Assembly: GCA_902702965.1 (NCBI GenBank)
Contig: CACRXP010000065.1
Span: 1,274,434 to 1,338,433, forward strand
Direction: 5' to 3'
Length of the DNA stretch: 64,000 nt
Origin: Spirometra erinaceieuropaei
Lineage: Eukaryota > Platyhelminthes > Cestoda > Diphyllobothriidea > Diphyllobothriidae
In this document: in pieces, positions 12,150 through 24,180 of the stretch
How the letters are laid out: each line of letters opens with the position of its first letter
Position numbering within the stretch: the stretch's first letter is position 1
The notes under the pieces: model-generated
What the model was told of the DNA's origin: nothing
Databases searched by the model: none
The model's input: only the letters and a program-made list of their open reading frames with translations
Program-made: the position numbers and the translations under genes

Positions 12150-13070
12150 TTCGCTTCTCATGATACATTAACGGAATTCCGAAAGGATTGGTTCAGTTGG
12201 TTTGTAAAATTTGGCATTATGCACTATGGTCGCAAAATATGTTATTCATACGAAAGTGACGGTTTGACATGCTCGTTTTGCTGGACGCTTGCAGTACTTA
12301 TGTATGCTGAGTACAATTTTTAAGAAGTACAAATTCTCGCTTTAATTTTCGAAGTTTTTTAACTAGAGAAACATTTCATGAAAATCAAATGCAAGCACTT
12401 TTGCACCATTTATTTAATAAATTACGGTTTTTCAAAATTTCCTTTCGAAGAAACAACGAACTTGGTTTTAAAAATACTCCATATTACAAAATTTTCGAGA
12501 CTGTGGGATTTTCTGACCGGGTAGCATCGCGGCTGCCCGTTTACTAATGTCCGGTCCGCGCTACTGTACAATTAAATATGCGCTAAATGGCACCATCTTA
12601 TTATCATAGAAGAATGTATGATTATTTTTAAATCATGGTGTCCATGTGCTACTTTGAAAATCAATGTTATACACAAATCGCCAATTTCGGAGCAAACTCT
12701 TTTGAAAAATGGATTTTTCAAAAACTAAGAGATATTTTCTCTTCCGAAAGATACTTTGAGGCTGACACCTATCACGGAATTAATGCAAGAAATATCACTT
12801 TTTGCATGTATTCTGTAAACTATGTCTGGATTTATATGGGCGTCGAAAATCAATGGAGCCCTTTCACACTGCCTAAGCAGGCAGTTTACCAAGTGCGGTC
12901 TTTTAGGCGGCCGGCGAAACGTGCATTCAAAGGCTGGCCTTCTGGTTTTACTGTCATGGTTTGAGATTATGCAGCACGACACGCAATGTTACAACCCCAA
13001 CTTGAAAAGTATTTTTTAACCAAAAGCACGTTTTAGAATTTCGACTGAAAGTAAAAGTTGATCGCTGCTG
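12150..13070. mobile_element. Fold-back element FB1, decayed copy H
   Basis: The right half is clear: GCGTCGAAAATCAATGGAGC, GCGGCCGGCGAAACGTGC, TTATGCAGCACGACACGC, TTACAACCCCAACTTG and TTTAGAATTTCGACTG follow the FB1 arm order. The left half is weaker (ATGATACATTAACGGAATTC, GGCATTATGCAC, TTTAATTTTCGAAG). The loop appears shortened. The ORF-like stretch inside (12635-12964) is a by-product of the arm sequence. Confidence 0.5.
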
Positions 13071-13135
13071 ATGAATTATCACTCCGGTCGCTGTTGATGA
13101 CAATGGGCATTTTAATCATAAATGACATGTTCCTA

Positions 13136-14124
13136 CAGTAGGTGGGCTAACTAATAAAACGTCAACTGAAAGTCCGAAATGCGTATTCGTTTCGAAAGGA
13201 CTAACCAGGTAGGGTTAAAAACTAAACATTGTGCGGTATAATTCTATAATAATTCAGTTATCTAAAGATGTCAGCTTTCAAACGAACTTCATTTCGCCTG
13301 CATGCAAAACCATACTTTGTAAAAAATGTCTACTCAAAATGACATGAATTTTTCCCATTGATTTTCGATGCCCTAACAAATTCAATTATATCTTATGGAA
13401 AATATGCGAAAGCATATTCACTCTTGCGCTTATTCGGGAGACAAATACGTCTTCTTCCGATTTTCTACTCGAATGGAGGGTATAATTCTGTTTTCAGATC
13501 TTTTCTAATTGCCGAATAATTTTGAACCCGACTTGCCGTTGCACCTGCATTCAGGGCTTCCAAACTACATGCCGTATATATTCCGTGTACGAAAAACCAT
13601 ATATTTCTCTACGGTATTAAGAGCAGATCATATGGCGTTCATAAAATTTAGCAGTGAATTTAAGCAACATTGTTAAATTTACGAGTTACATTGGTAAATG
13701 CAGAGACATGGCGTTTTATAAACGGGCATTTCACGGTATCAAAAAATCTCACAATAAGACACTTTAAATCTGAATTATACCCTTCCTTCGAGTATAAAAT
13801 TGGAAGGAGACGTAACTTTCTGCCGAATGAATATAAGAGTGAAGATTCTTATGCATCCTTTCCCTGAAGTATCACTGAATGCTTAGGGGCATTGAAAATT
13901 AGTGAAAAGAATACATGCTCCTCAAGTAGTCATTTTGTGCAGAGTATAGTTTCTGCATGCAGCCGAAAAAAAGTTCGTTGGAAAGTCGACATCTTTAGAT
14001 AACCGAATTATTATAAAACTGTGCTGTACAATGTTTAGTTTTTAACCCTACCTAATTAGTCTTTTCGAAACAAAAGCGCATTTCGGAATTTCGGTTGAGA
14101 TTTCATGAGTTAGCCTGTTTACTG
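13136..14124. mobile_element. Fold-back element FB1, copy B
   Basis: 989 bp. The left end CAGTAGGTGGGCTAACTAAT follows TA (13134-13135). The right end is eroded, reading GTTAGCCTGTTTACTG with GG instead of TA after it. The arms carry GATGTCAGCTTTCAAACG on the left and its mirror CGTTGGAAAGTCGACATC on the right. The loop runs in the opposite direction to copy A (AATTATTTTGAACCCGACTT lies on the left side). It begins only about 65 bp after copy H. Confidence 0.8.
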
Positions 14125-16840
14125 GGTGTATAAATGACCAATAAATCTTGTGGCCGGGTCTCAAACTAGCGTGGTGGAAGAGTAGTGACGTTTTTGGGAG
14201 AGAAGTACACTTGAAAGTCTTGTTTGTCCTCAGACGGTGGTCTTGACAGCGGACGCTGGTTAAATGAACACACGACAAAAGCGTGTAAAAACACCTGATT
14301 TGATGTGCGTACTGTCCAATGTCGGATTTCGAAAAGCTATTTGCGAAGCTGGTAACTGAGCGAATCGCATTGTGAAACCGTGGAATCCGGTTGAAAGGTG
14401 TTCATCAAGATATTCCTTCCTCGCGAACGGGTTCACCTACTGAACGCCAACTAGCAGATCGGCAATGTTGTGGGCTCGCTTTGCATGAAAATGTGGCAAA
14501 AAATACACAGTCGAGCACGCCTGATACCAAACTTCTGGATGGGCAGTTATTTTCGTGCAATAACAAGCGTTTGGGCAGATCCACGACATTCCAGGCGTCA
14601 AATGTTCTAGCAAACGCGCAAACAAACGAGGGACGATTTCTGACCTGATCTATTAAAAACGGCGAAGGAAGGTGTATGTCCATTATAGTCGACATTTACG
14701 AAGACACGTTGCACATTGCGTAAAAATCGTCGAATGCTGTTTTAGATTACGTAATATACGACTGGATGCTGACGACCCTAAGTGAATCCTCCCGGTCATT
14801 TTGAAGATCCTACGTGGAAAACGGTCCCTGCTTGCATGAAGTTTTATCTCTACTCATTAGTGTTCGTATGTAATTAATTGATGTTTTAAAATATATTTAC
14901 AAATGAGTAACTTATTCTGCCGATTTACAAATCCTTTCTTTTCGAAAGGTTTCTGATCCCAAACAAAGACGTTCTCTCCAAATCCAACTGATTTCGCACG
15001 AAAATAATCCAACCACAAAAACTTTTAATCAAAGACGCGCACAGTGCAATCTTTGGACCCCTATGTAAGACCTGGCACGTCCTACAGATTTATTCAAAAT
15101 CTGTAAATAACGCGACATCCAAACTGAGCAGTTCAAAAAGAATTATTAGATTGTTCTTTTGGGAACACGCATACAACGAAAATTTACAATTCGAGATCTA
15201 ATTTCAAACGCTTTATGAGTACCGACTGCATTTCAGAAGTTACGCAATCTCCTTGTGCGCGTCTGTTTTACTCTGCCTCTGATGATGTGCTAAATAACTG
15301 AACTGAAATCATTATTGCAAAATCTGGACACTTTCACCGCAAAACCGTTCAGTTCGAGCTCTGTAGAGATAGGTGTCTACTCTCGTCTAAACATAAGCAC
15401 CAGCACGACTCCATGGGACTTTTATGATTATTCTATCTCCCATCATACAGCCCTGTCTATCGCGTGATTGCTAGTATAGTTTACAATTCTGCTACTGCGG
15501 TGGCTCACAATGTGCGCAGTATGATTCCTATCTACTGTGTCATTTTCTAAACGGAGTTTTGGAGATAATTCGCGGAATATAGTCAGAGAATCGTGGCGGA
15601 AGGCTAAAGCGTAGGATGTTTTTCCAGTTATAGTCACACGACATTTTTTTACAATTGGAATGTCCGCCTCTTTCAAGCGTATATTACGGCATAATGCAAA
15701 TCAGTGAATTACACATGCAAGGAGCTGGGGTTATTTCAGATGTGGGCATAGGAAAGACATCAAATGGAACAAATGTAGCAAAAAAACTGCTATTTGTATT
15801 ACTACATAAAAGGAGCTGTTATGCAATGCATATGGTTAGTCTAAAACCGACGCCGAAATACATTAGAAGCGGCCAGAACCATAGGCGGGGCAAAGTGACG
15901 TTGGCACTCGATTATTGTAATTATGAAGCAAGAAATCAGACAAGTTTATACGCCTTTACCAATGGGTCATCTATGAGTACATTAAGACGCACTCTGTAAT
16001 AACCTACACGGAATACTACCCTTAAATTGGCTGACTGCATGACAATTAACTGGCAAAGTCAACTCGTTAGAGTAAAATATTGGATGCGTTTGGACTAAAA
16101 CTTCACTCAGCGGTATATTTATCGAAAGCTCCGATTTACTGGCTTGTTATGAGAATCAATAGAGCCTAATTCGTACACATCTCAGTGTTAATTTGGATAA
16201 AGGGCTCATAAAGTTTATGAAGTACGGCAGAATCCTGCCTTGACAAACGAACCATGAAACCTTGTATCCCGCGTTACAGGCCTCGAGTTCAAGAGGCTCC
16301 AAAATGAAAAATGATCTCCTAATGAAAATATTCGATGATTCAGAACGGTAAGGTTACAGGTGCCGGCGTGTTTAGCAGTATGCTTAATGAAAGGGAGCAT
16401 ATATTTTCCGTTTCGATAAAAAGACGATTTGACATTAGTGGATCCCATTACCACCTATGCTCAGTTAAAATTGTCTGTAAGACACTAGGATATGAAGTCC
16501 TACTTCCGGGGGCCTGGCGCTAATTTCGAGGGGAATTACGGTTAGCATCAAAGTTTGGTTTAAAGTTAGAGTTTGTGTTAGTGGTTAAAGATAGTGTCAG
16601 GTTCATTACACGGAAGTGGTTATCCCTCCTGAAATTTCACTTAAGGTCACCTGTGTTAGTAAGGCTTGTCTCCATCCCCAGGTAATAAGAAATCTTCGAA
16701 TTGGAACAAAAGATAGTTTTTACAGTAAAACTGGAAATTACAATTTGCATTTAGCAATTTTCTACTTTTGTTAGCCTGAGGCTATGCCTCTTGGTTTTTA
16801 CTGTCTCAGGATAAGGTAGTTGACCTTTCCCTTAAACATA
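14125..16840. other. No recognised gene
   Basis: AT-rich. Open frames at 14391-14648, 15443-15676 and 15655-15999 have no family signal. A block of about 90 bp at 15663-15752 (GCCTCTTTCAAGCGTATATT ... ATGTGGGCATAGG) recurs at 17832-17932. A degenerate TTAGGG-like patch lies at about 16535-16610. Confidence 0.35.
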
Positions 16841-17830
16841 CAGTATGTGGACTAAATTATGAAATGCCAACCGAAATTCCGAAATGTGTTTTCCTTTCGA
16901 AAAGATTAATTAAGTAGGGTTGTAAAACTAATCATCGTGCAGCGTAATTCTATAATAATTCAATTATCTCAGGATGCCCGCTTTCCAACGAACTTCTTTC
17001 CAGCAGCAGGCAGAAACTATACTTTGTAGAAAATTATTACTTAGGTAGCATGTATTTTTTTCATTACTTTTCGATGCCCTTAAAACTTCAATCATATTTC
17101 ATAGAAAACATGCATGGAAATATCCATTTTTTTGCTTATTCGGTAGGCAATTACGTCTTCTTCAAATTTTACACTCGAAGGAGGGGTACAATTGGGTTTT
17201 GAAAGTTTCTAATTTTGAGATTTTTTAATACCGCGAAATGGCCGCACTTAAAACGTCATGTCTCTGCATTTACCAATGTGGCTTGTAAAGTGACCATTAT
17301 GCCTCAAATCCACTGTTAAATTTTATGAACGCCATATGATCTGCTCTTAATACCGCAGAGAAACATATGGTTTTTCGCACACGGAAAATATACGGCCTGT
17401 AGTTTGAAAGCCCTTAATGCAGGCGTAACGGCAAGTCAGGTTCAAATTATTCGGCAATTAGAAAAGATTTGAGAACCGAATTATACCCTCCATTCGAGTA
17501 CAAAATTGGAAGAAAACGTAATTTTCTACCGAATGAGCAAAAGAATGAATATTTCTATGCATGCTCTCTATGAAGCAGGATTGAAATTTTAAGGGCATCG
17601 AAAAGTAATGAGAAAAATACATGCTAATTAAGTAATCATTTTTACAAGGTATAGTTTCTGCATGCAACCGAAAAGAATTTCGTTCGAGAGCCGACATCCT
17701 TAGGTAACTGAATTATTATTGAATAATGCTGTACGATGATGAATTTTACAATCCTCCTTAATTATTCTTTTCGAAACGAAATACATTTCGGAATTTCGGT
17801 TGACATTTCATGATTCAGCCCACCAAATCT
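16841..17830. mobile_element. Fold-back element FB1, copy C
   Basis: About 990 bp. The left end CAGTATGTGGACTAAATTAT follows TA. The right end is eroded (TTCAGCCCACCAAATCTAC). The arms contain TTCCTTTCGAAAAGATTAAT on the left and ATTATTCTTTTCGAAACGAA on the right. The loop is in the same direction as copy A (GAGATTTTTTAATACCGC on the left side, CAAATTATTCGGCAATTAG on the right). Confidence 0.8.
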
Positions 17831-19954
17831 ACGCTTCTTTCAAGCTTATGTTTCGGCACAAATCTAACGGCATAATGCAAATTCTTATAAAACAGGCTTT
17901 AGAAATCTTTTTTCAATATCTATGGGCATAGATTTAATCTATCCATGCATAAAAAGTCGGACTGAGAAACGCATCATTTAGGTAGGGAATGCGTCCTGAC
18001 TACAAGTTGCGTGGGCGTCTGAAAGGAGGTTCACTCATGGCCAAAATTCTGTCATGTGAGAATGGACTTGAGGGCGTATGCCTTGTTAATGAGTGTTGAC
18101 TGCTCGTTCAAGTAAAATTTTCTGTTTGAAAGCTCATCGCAAGTTTTCCGTCAATCTTTTCGAATTTCGGCACACACTATACCAATGGAGTGGTTATTTT
18201 GACCGTAGTATACTTTCAGGCAGTTTTATCTTCATGTATGCTGTTCAGATTGTAAAGCTCTTACCCAAAAAACCAAGCCCGCAGAAGCCTACGGGGACGA
18301 AAAAATCGCCATTGTTTGTTTGATAATAACATGCAGTTATTATTTAGCTAAAAAGACTCACTGCACAATGTCAGCGTGCAATAAGGCAGTTGTTAGTAGA
18401 CTATTGTAAGACCTCTTCGACTGAAAAATGACGCATGCACGGTTAAACTATTCATGGGATTCAAAAAAACTGATCATATTCCGAAAACGTGTGGCAATTG
18501 CGCAAATTCTGTGATTAGACAAAACAGAGTGTTCGAAAACAAGCGTTTATGCCTACCGTCCAGGATTTTTAAGACAATTCGGTAACACTCGTAATCAAAA
18601 AAAAACTTCACGAAATAATGGTTTACTGGGAGGTGAGTTTGAGAACCATCTGTAGACGAATGCAACCGACTGTATCAAACCAAGGCTGCATAGCACGGAC
18701 ATCGTGGTATCCCCATAAAATCAGCAATATATTACAAGTTTTAATAAAAAGAAGCATTTTGCACTTTGTACTGCAAAACGAAGACGACAACACATCATAA
18801 GTAGGCCGAAGTGAAATATTGGCCTGGCCTACAGTCCAACATCAAAAGCAGTGGAATCTCAAAGAAGGATTTGGAGACTTCAAATGGTTTTTGAAGGAAG
18901 AAAATAGCCCACCTTCGGGCAGTGATTGCCGAAGAATGTCTTCTGTTTTAGTGGTGGCATGCAGATACGTATTCTGATGCACCCTTATCCTGTTTGTTCG
19001 AAGTGACCCATTACTTCACCATTCGTGTGTTGTAAGGGCGAAGAATTATGGATATTTCTAGTTTTTGACACACAACGGTTTGACTTCGCCTTTGGATTGG
19101 CCTACCTCTATTTTAAATAGTTTAAGTTCGACGCAGTGTGATTGCCAAACGCTTCCTGAAACAATTCCACGCATATCGTGCTGCAGACTAGAGAAATCGT
19201 CCAAAAAACGCGTTTTTAAAGTGCAAGTGCCTTTTATGCTTTCGCGAAATGCATAGGTTGCCTGCATTTTGCTCTGTCATTTATGTAAGAAATCGTGTTT
19301 GTCGGTAGACTCGCCCATATGAGATGCTCTTTCTAAAACGTTTAGCACGTTGGTGAGCAAATGGACGTTTTTTTAAAAACGGCTGCATTCGCTGCTACTG
19401 CAAGAACTTGAGTAAATATTTCTGGGCTTTTTGCATAGAAAAAAACAGGACAGAAAAACAATTCCCTAGGAATCTAAAATGAAATGTACTGTGGATGATG
19501 GAGATATATGCCTCGATGTCTCCTTTCCGCCCGGATGACCTCTCCGAACACCAACAAGCAAGACATCTGCCCCACCTGAAGAACGAGACTAGGGAGAGCT
19601 ATCCCACAAGATTTGCATTTCTGGCTGTCTTATTCTTCTACCTGGCATTCTTCTTATAGTGCTATTTTTAGTGTCATATTGGATATTTACTGAGGTTTGG
19701 ACAATTCGAAGCTCTTGCCAATTAATAATTTTTTTCATTTCGACACATATGTACGTTGGTTTTGTAATTAACTATGTTAACTTCAAAGACACTTTCAGAA
19801 CCAAGAAACGCATTACCAGTCCGTTTTTAAAATTCGCATAATTGCGTATTAGGTCAGGCTACATAATCCAAAGTTTAATTATTCCCTTTAGATACATGAA
19901 ATAACTACTCCTTTAAATCCATGCAGAAGTACTACCTTCCAGTCTCCTATAATT
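17831..19954. other. No recognised gene
   Basis: Apart from the repeat block at 17832-17932 I see no known family. Short frames at 18093-18323, 19065-19256 and 19659-19841 lack domain signal. Confidence 0.3.
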
Positions 19955-20912
19955 AAAAATGCCCTAAATGACAGTCTAGAGGGAAAGTTCTACTGAAGTG
20001 CACGAGCGAATCTTCTCAACTAAGCATTAAATACCTAACATTTAGGGTCAAACGCCAAACTAACAGTTCTTTTTGATTTGTAGGAAGCACATAAGCAGGA
20101 TTCTAGGACTACATATCGTGTGGTACAATCTAAAAATATTTTAGTCACGCTGAAATTTCGGCATATACGTGGGTTTTTTTGGCAGCCTGTAGAAGTACGA
20201 CCTTTTATTAACGTCCTTGAAGTTCAAAAACTTTTTGTAGAAGGCGCAAACAAAGAGTTTTCCTTCTGGTGCTACTTTGGTAGCGCAACAAATCGTCATC
20301 AAACTGTGCATATGAATAAACTGTATTTTTTGGATTTTTGAAAGTTTTTGTGATTATAAGGTTATTTAAGCCCGCGATATGTCCACTTAGATAGCACTGT
20401 GCCAAATCTATACCAAAATTTAATCGGTCACATCTTTTATTCTTTAATGAAATAGAGAGGTTTATGGTTTTCGATGCATGAGAAGTTCGCAGCGTGTATT
20501 TTATAATCACTGAATGCAAATAAAACGGCAGATCTGATCCCAGATTTTTCCAGAATTGTAAATAATATAAAATGGAGAGCTAGTCTTGGTGGGAGTTTAT
20601 AAGTTGACAGAAACATGATTTTCAACCAAACAAGTAACAAAAAACCTTTTTGTACATTATCTACAAAAAAATGTTTGCATATCTTAGCGCATCGGAAATC
20701 TTTTGGAAAATTCGTACCATCTAAGTAGTCGTCTTTATTGGGTGCGGTTTTTGCAGGCGGCCGAAACCAAGCCATTCATGAGATAATTCAATTAATGTAA
20801 AAAAACTGTAAACTTGACGTTTGACCCTAAATATTAGGTATTTAATGCTCAATAAAATAGTTTTTGCTTGTACGGTTAAGTGAACCGTTCCCACCCAAAG
20901 GCATTTTAGTGC
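19955..20912. mobile_element. Fold-back element FB2, divergent relative of FB1
   Basis: The outer inverted repeat is best seen as GCATTAAATACCTAACATTT at 20023-20042 with GGGTCAAACG after it. It is mirrored by CGTTTGACCCTAAATATTAG and GTATTTAATGCTC at 20818-20850. Weaker similarity extends outward to about 19955 and 20912. Near the right arm, the minus strand reads GACTACTTAGATGG and GATTTCCGATGCGC. These recall FB1's GACTACTTAAGTAGC and GATTTTCGATGCCC. The open frames inside (20120-20341 plus, 20208-20519 minus, 20437-20775 minus) match no transposase that I know. Confidence 0.6.
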
Positions 20913-21758
20913 ATACTGACTATTGGAAACTCGACGATAGTACGTACGGACGGGTAGCTGTGATAATTTTTCATGTGTCAGAAGCGGTAATTGACTGCTG
21001 CATTATCTAATCTGACTTAGATGAGTTTTGTAAACGGACTAGTGATACCTAATAAAAAACCTATTCTTAATCACATTCTCTTGTAAAAATGGCGTTTGGG
21101 TAAGCGTTAACATGTTAAAAAATGATGAAATTACAAAAATATGAAGTATTTAAAGTTGAACGAATACGCATTATACCAGCAAGAAGAAAACAATAAAAAG
21201 GCATCAGTTAGGAGAGGAGAACAACACTTCAGAGGGTCCGAAACACTCAGCTCTGCCGCGAAGCTTCAAGCCGGCATATCGTCCGCATTTATGATTTCTG
21301 GGCGTGCTACACAGCGGCAATCAAAATTTACTGCCCAGATTTGCATCGCGTGTCAGGTAGTGCGATTATGCATCGGCTCCCTTTTTTGGTTTAGTGTATA
21401 TACATATATGCAGATGAAAATTATCTGGATTGTTAGTCGCCGTCGTCGTCGGCCAGCCAGCCTCACATAACACCACGTTTATGGGGCGCTTAAGGTTCGA
21501 ACTCTTGTTCGTTTTGGTTATTAAGCTCTAGAAGGTCAATGTCTCTGTCGGTTATCTCATGCTGCCTATAGAGCTAGTCGCTGCGTGACTGCCGCAAAGC
21601 GCGCGGGGCGAGTAAGACTCGTAACCCGATCGACAAGCGATCGATCACAACGAAACGGACAACGGGCTTGTGGCTCAATTGAAATGTCGTTGGACTTGAC
21701 AATGCCCGACGACTAATGAACGCATATGCGAAATTCGGAGACGACAAATATAAGTCTA

Positions 21759-22750
21759 CAGTGAGTGACCTAACTCATGAAATGTTGGCTGAAATTCTGA
21801 AATGCGTTTTCGATTAGGAAGGATTACTTGGTCGCGGTTGTGAAACAGACTATCTTGCGGCATACTCTTATAACATTTCGGACTCAGCAGGATGTCGGCT
21901 TTTAAATGCATTTCTTTTCAATCTCCTGTAGAAAGCCCGCTCGGTAAAAAAAATGACTACTTAAGTAGCATGCATTTTTCCCGTTGATTTCCGATGGTCT
22001 GGCAAATTCAAATATATTTTATAGAAACCATGAATAAAAATATGCTTTCTTTTAATCAGTCAATAGGCAATCACGTCTTCTTTATATTTTATACTTAAGG
22101 AAGGAGGATAATTAGGATTTAAAAAAGTTTTCCAATTGCCGAATAATTTGGAGCCTGACCATTCGTTGCATCAGCGCTTAGTAATTTCACTCTACAAGGT
22201 GCATGCGTTCCGCGTAAAGCCATATTTTTCTATGTCATTAAAGAGATATCATACAGAGTCCATAAAAGTTTGCAATGGATGCGGACCATGTTGTTCATTT
22301 CATGAAAAGCATTGGTAAACGGCCAGGTACGATGCTGTGTGAATTGACATTTCGCGGACTTAAAAAGTCCCATAATAAGAAATGTTTTTAACACCTAATT
22401 ATACTCCTTCCTTAAGACAAAAATATAAAGAAGACGTGATTGCCTATTGATTGACTAAAAGAAAGCGTATTTTTATTTATGGTTTCTATAAAATATATTA
22501 GAATTTGCAAGAGCCATCGAAAATCAATCGAAAAAGTGCATGCTATTTAAGTAGTCATTTTTTACAGAGCGCGCTTTCTACAGGAGATTGAAAAAAAATG
22601 CATTTAAAAGCCGACATCCTGCTGAGTCCGAAATGTCATAAGAGTATGCCGCAAGATAGTCTGTTTTACAACCGCGACCAAGTAATCCTTCCTAATCGAA
22701 AACGCATTTCAGAATTTCAGCCAACATTTCATGAAATAGGTCACTCACTG
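21759..22750. mobile_element. Fold-back element FB1, copy D (TA target duplication)
   Basis: 992 bp between TA dinucleotides (21757-21758 and 22751-22752). The ends read CAGTGAGTGACCTAACTCAT and, in reverse complement, CAGTGAGTGACCTATTTCAT, a variant of the FB1 terminus. The arms share private variants: GGTCGCGGTTGTGAAACAGA on the left with its mirror on the right, and GGCATACTCTTATAACATTT likewise. The loop runs opposite to copy A. The open frame at 22136-22318 is loop sequence and not a gene. Confidence 0.85.
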
Positions 22751-23159
22751 TAAGTAAGCCAGGTTGGTGACGGCCGATAAGTCATATGCGATCATCCCAG
22801 TCACCTCTGTCTTTATCGGTAATCTCCTTCTACCTACACTAACGTTCGTTGTGAAGCTGATTATTGGGCTTTGGACGAAACAAAACGGGACAAGCATGTA
22901 CAGTAACCCGATTGCTGAACGCACTTTCAACATGCAAAGGTAATGCCGTTTTTCTGATCCTAATTTCATTGTCACTTATTAAGTGTTTAAGTTTGACACC
23001 CTCGAATTGTGAGTATTTTCAAACTTTTAGGGCAGTTTTTTATGCTCTGGTGTGTACTTTGCTTCCTAGATATGGTCTGAAAAAATTCAAAATATAAAAT
23101 TCGGAGGCAGTCACTCTCGTTATTGTATGATGTGTGAATTTCGAAAGGAGATCAACAAA
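22751..23159. other. No recognised gene
   Basis: Short spacer between fold-back copy D and the mariner fossil. No family, RNA or repeat signal seen. Confidence 0.3.
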
Positions 23160-23817
23160 AAACAGTCATTTAAACAATTTTTGGGGTCGTTATCCGTATG
23201 CTTTAAATGTTCGCAAATGCCAACGCTGGTTTGCAAAATTCCGATCCAGTAATTTTACCTCTCCGATAATTGCACTTGCGCGCAACCACTGAGGCAGATC
23301 CTCGTCATACAATAGGGGGATTAGCAGAAAAACCAAATGTGTTATGGTGTACTGTTCAGGAGGGACAGACAGTAATTCCTAAGCCGAAAGCAGGCCCATA
23401 CTCCAAGAAAGTTCTGCTGTGTCTTTGGTTAAGTATGTCAGACATAATTCATCAGAAAGTGACAGCAGACATGTATTGTCAACAGGTAAAATGTTTGGAC
23501 CATGTTGTTGCTGTTGTTAATGATCCAGCACTAATTCACAGAAAAGGTGTCATTCTGCTGTATGGTAACGTGAGCGCACTCAGCCCGACAGACTCGAGAG
23601 CAAGATTCGAGATTAAGGGAAGGAATTTTTGCCCTATTCATCAGATTGTGCGCCAAGTGAATGCCGTTTGATGATACTTCTCCTGGACGGAAACATTTTT
23701 GAAATATTGATTATCCCAAAACTAGGCTTTAGGGACTCTTTGCATCAAAACAAACTTAATTTTATAAGAATGGAAGCAGAACCTCAGTTTCAATATGGGA
23801 AACCACCTCTCACATAA
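23160..23817 (+). pseudogene. Mariner transposase fossil
   Basis: Three frames together read as a mariner-family transposase. First comes CQRWFAKFRSSNF at 23217-23260, from the DNA-binding half. Then 23270-23671 carries LLCLWLSMSDIIHQK, MYCQQVKCLD and LIHRKGVIL. After a frameshift near 23630, PYSSDCAPSECRL follows. Live mariners cut and paste at TA using a D,D34D triad. By alignment, the first Asp is Ser here, the second lies in LYGN (Gly), and the third is Glu in SECRL. There is also a stop near 23290 and missing sequence between the halves. The copy is inactive. Confidence 0.85.
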
Positions 23818-24180
23818 AATGTATATATATATAGGCAGAATAACATTACCGACAAAGACAAGGGAGACGATCGGTGAGCGCCCCCTACCACTATATATAT
23901 ATATATATATATCAATCAGGAATGGACGCACACCGATCTATTGGCTTCACAAAGCAAACAAGCTCCGTATGTGTGGCAAAGGTCACGAACAGGCAACCAA
24001 TTACCAGGCCGAAGTCGGCCAAGTCATAATAGCAGCGAGGAGGGACGAGGAGGGTCTCAGCTGCTGGTGGTCAGGGTTATGATTGGCTGAATGAAGGCAG
24101 AATAAGCCCGAAACAGTGCTGTATCAATCTACCCGCATTCTCTGTCGTCCCTCCTCGCTGCTATATATATGTATATAAAT
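23818..24180. repeat. AT microsatellites and an 18-bp inverted repeat
   Basis: (TA)n runs lie at 23821-23833, 23893-23913 and 24162-24176. Between the last two, AGCAGCGAGGAGGGACGA (about 24031-24048) is matched by its exact reverse complement TCGTCCCTCCTCGCTGCT (about 24146-24163), giving a hairpin with a loop of about 97 bp. GACAAAGACAAGGGAGACGA at 23854 recalls the start of repeat R2. Confidence 0.6.

Noticed and set aside
20120..20775. Frames inside FB2 as a possible transposase
   Set aside because: Short, on both strands, with no catalytic motif. They are explained by the inverted-repeat sequence.
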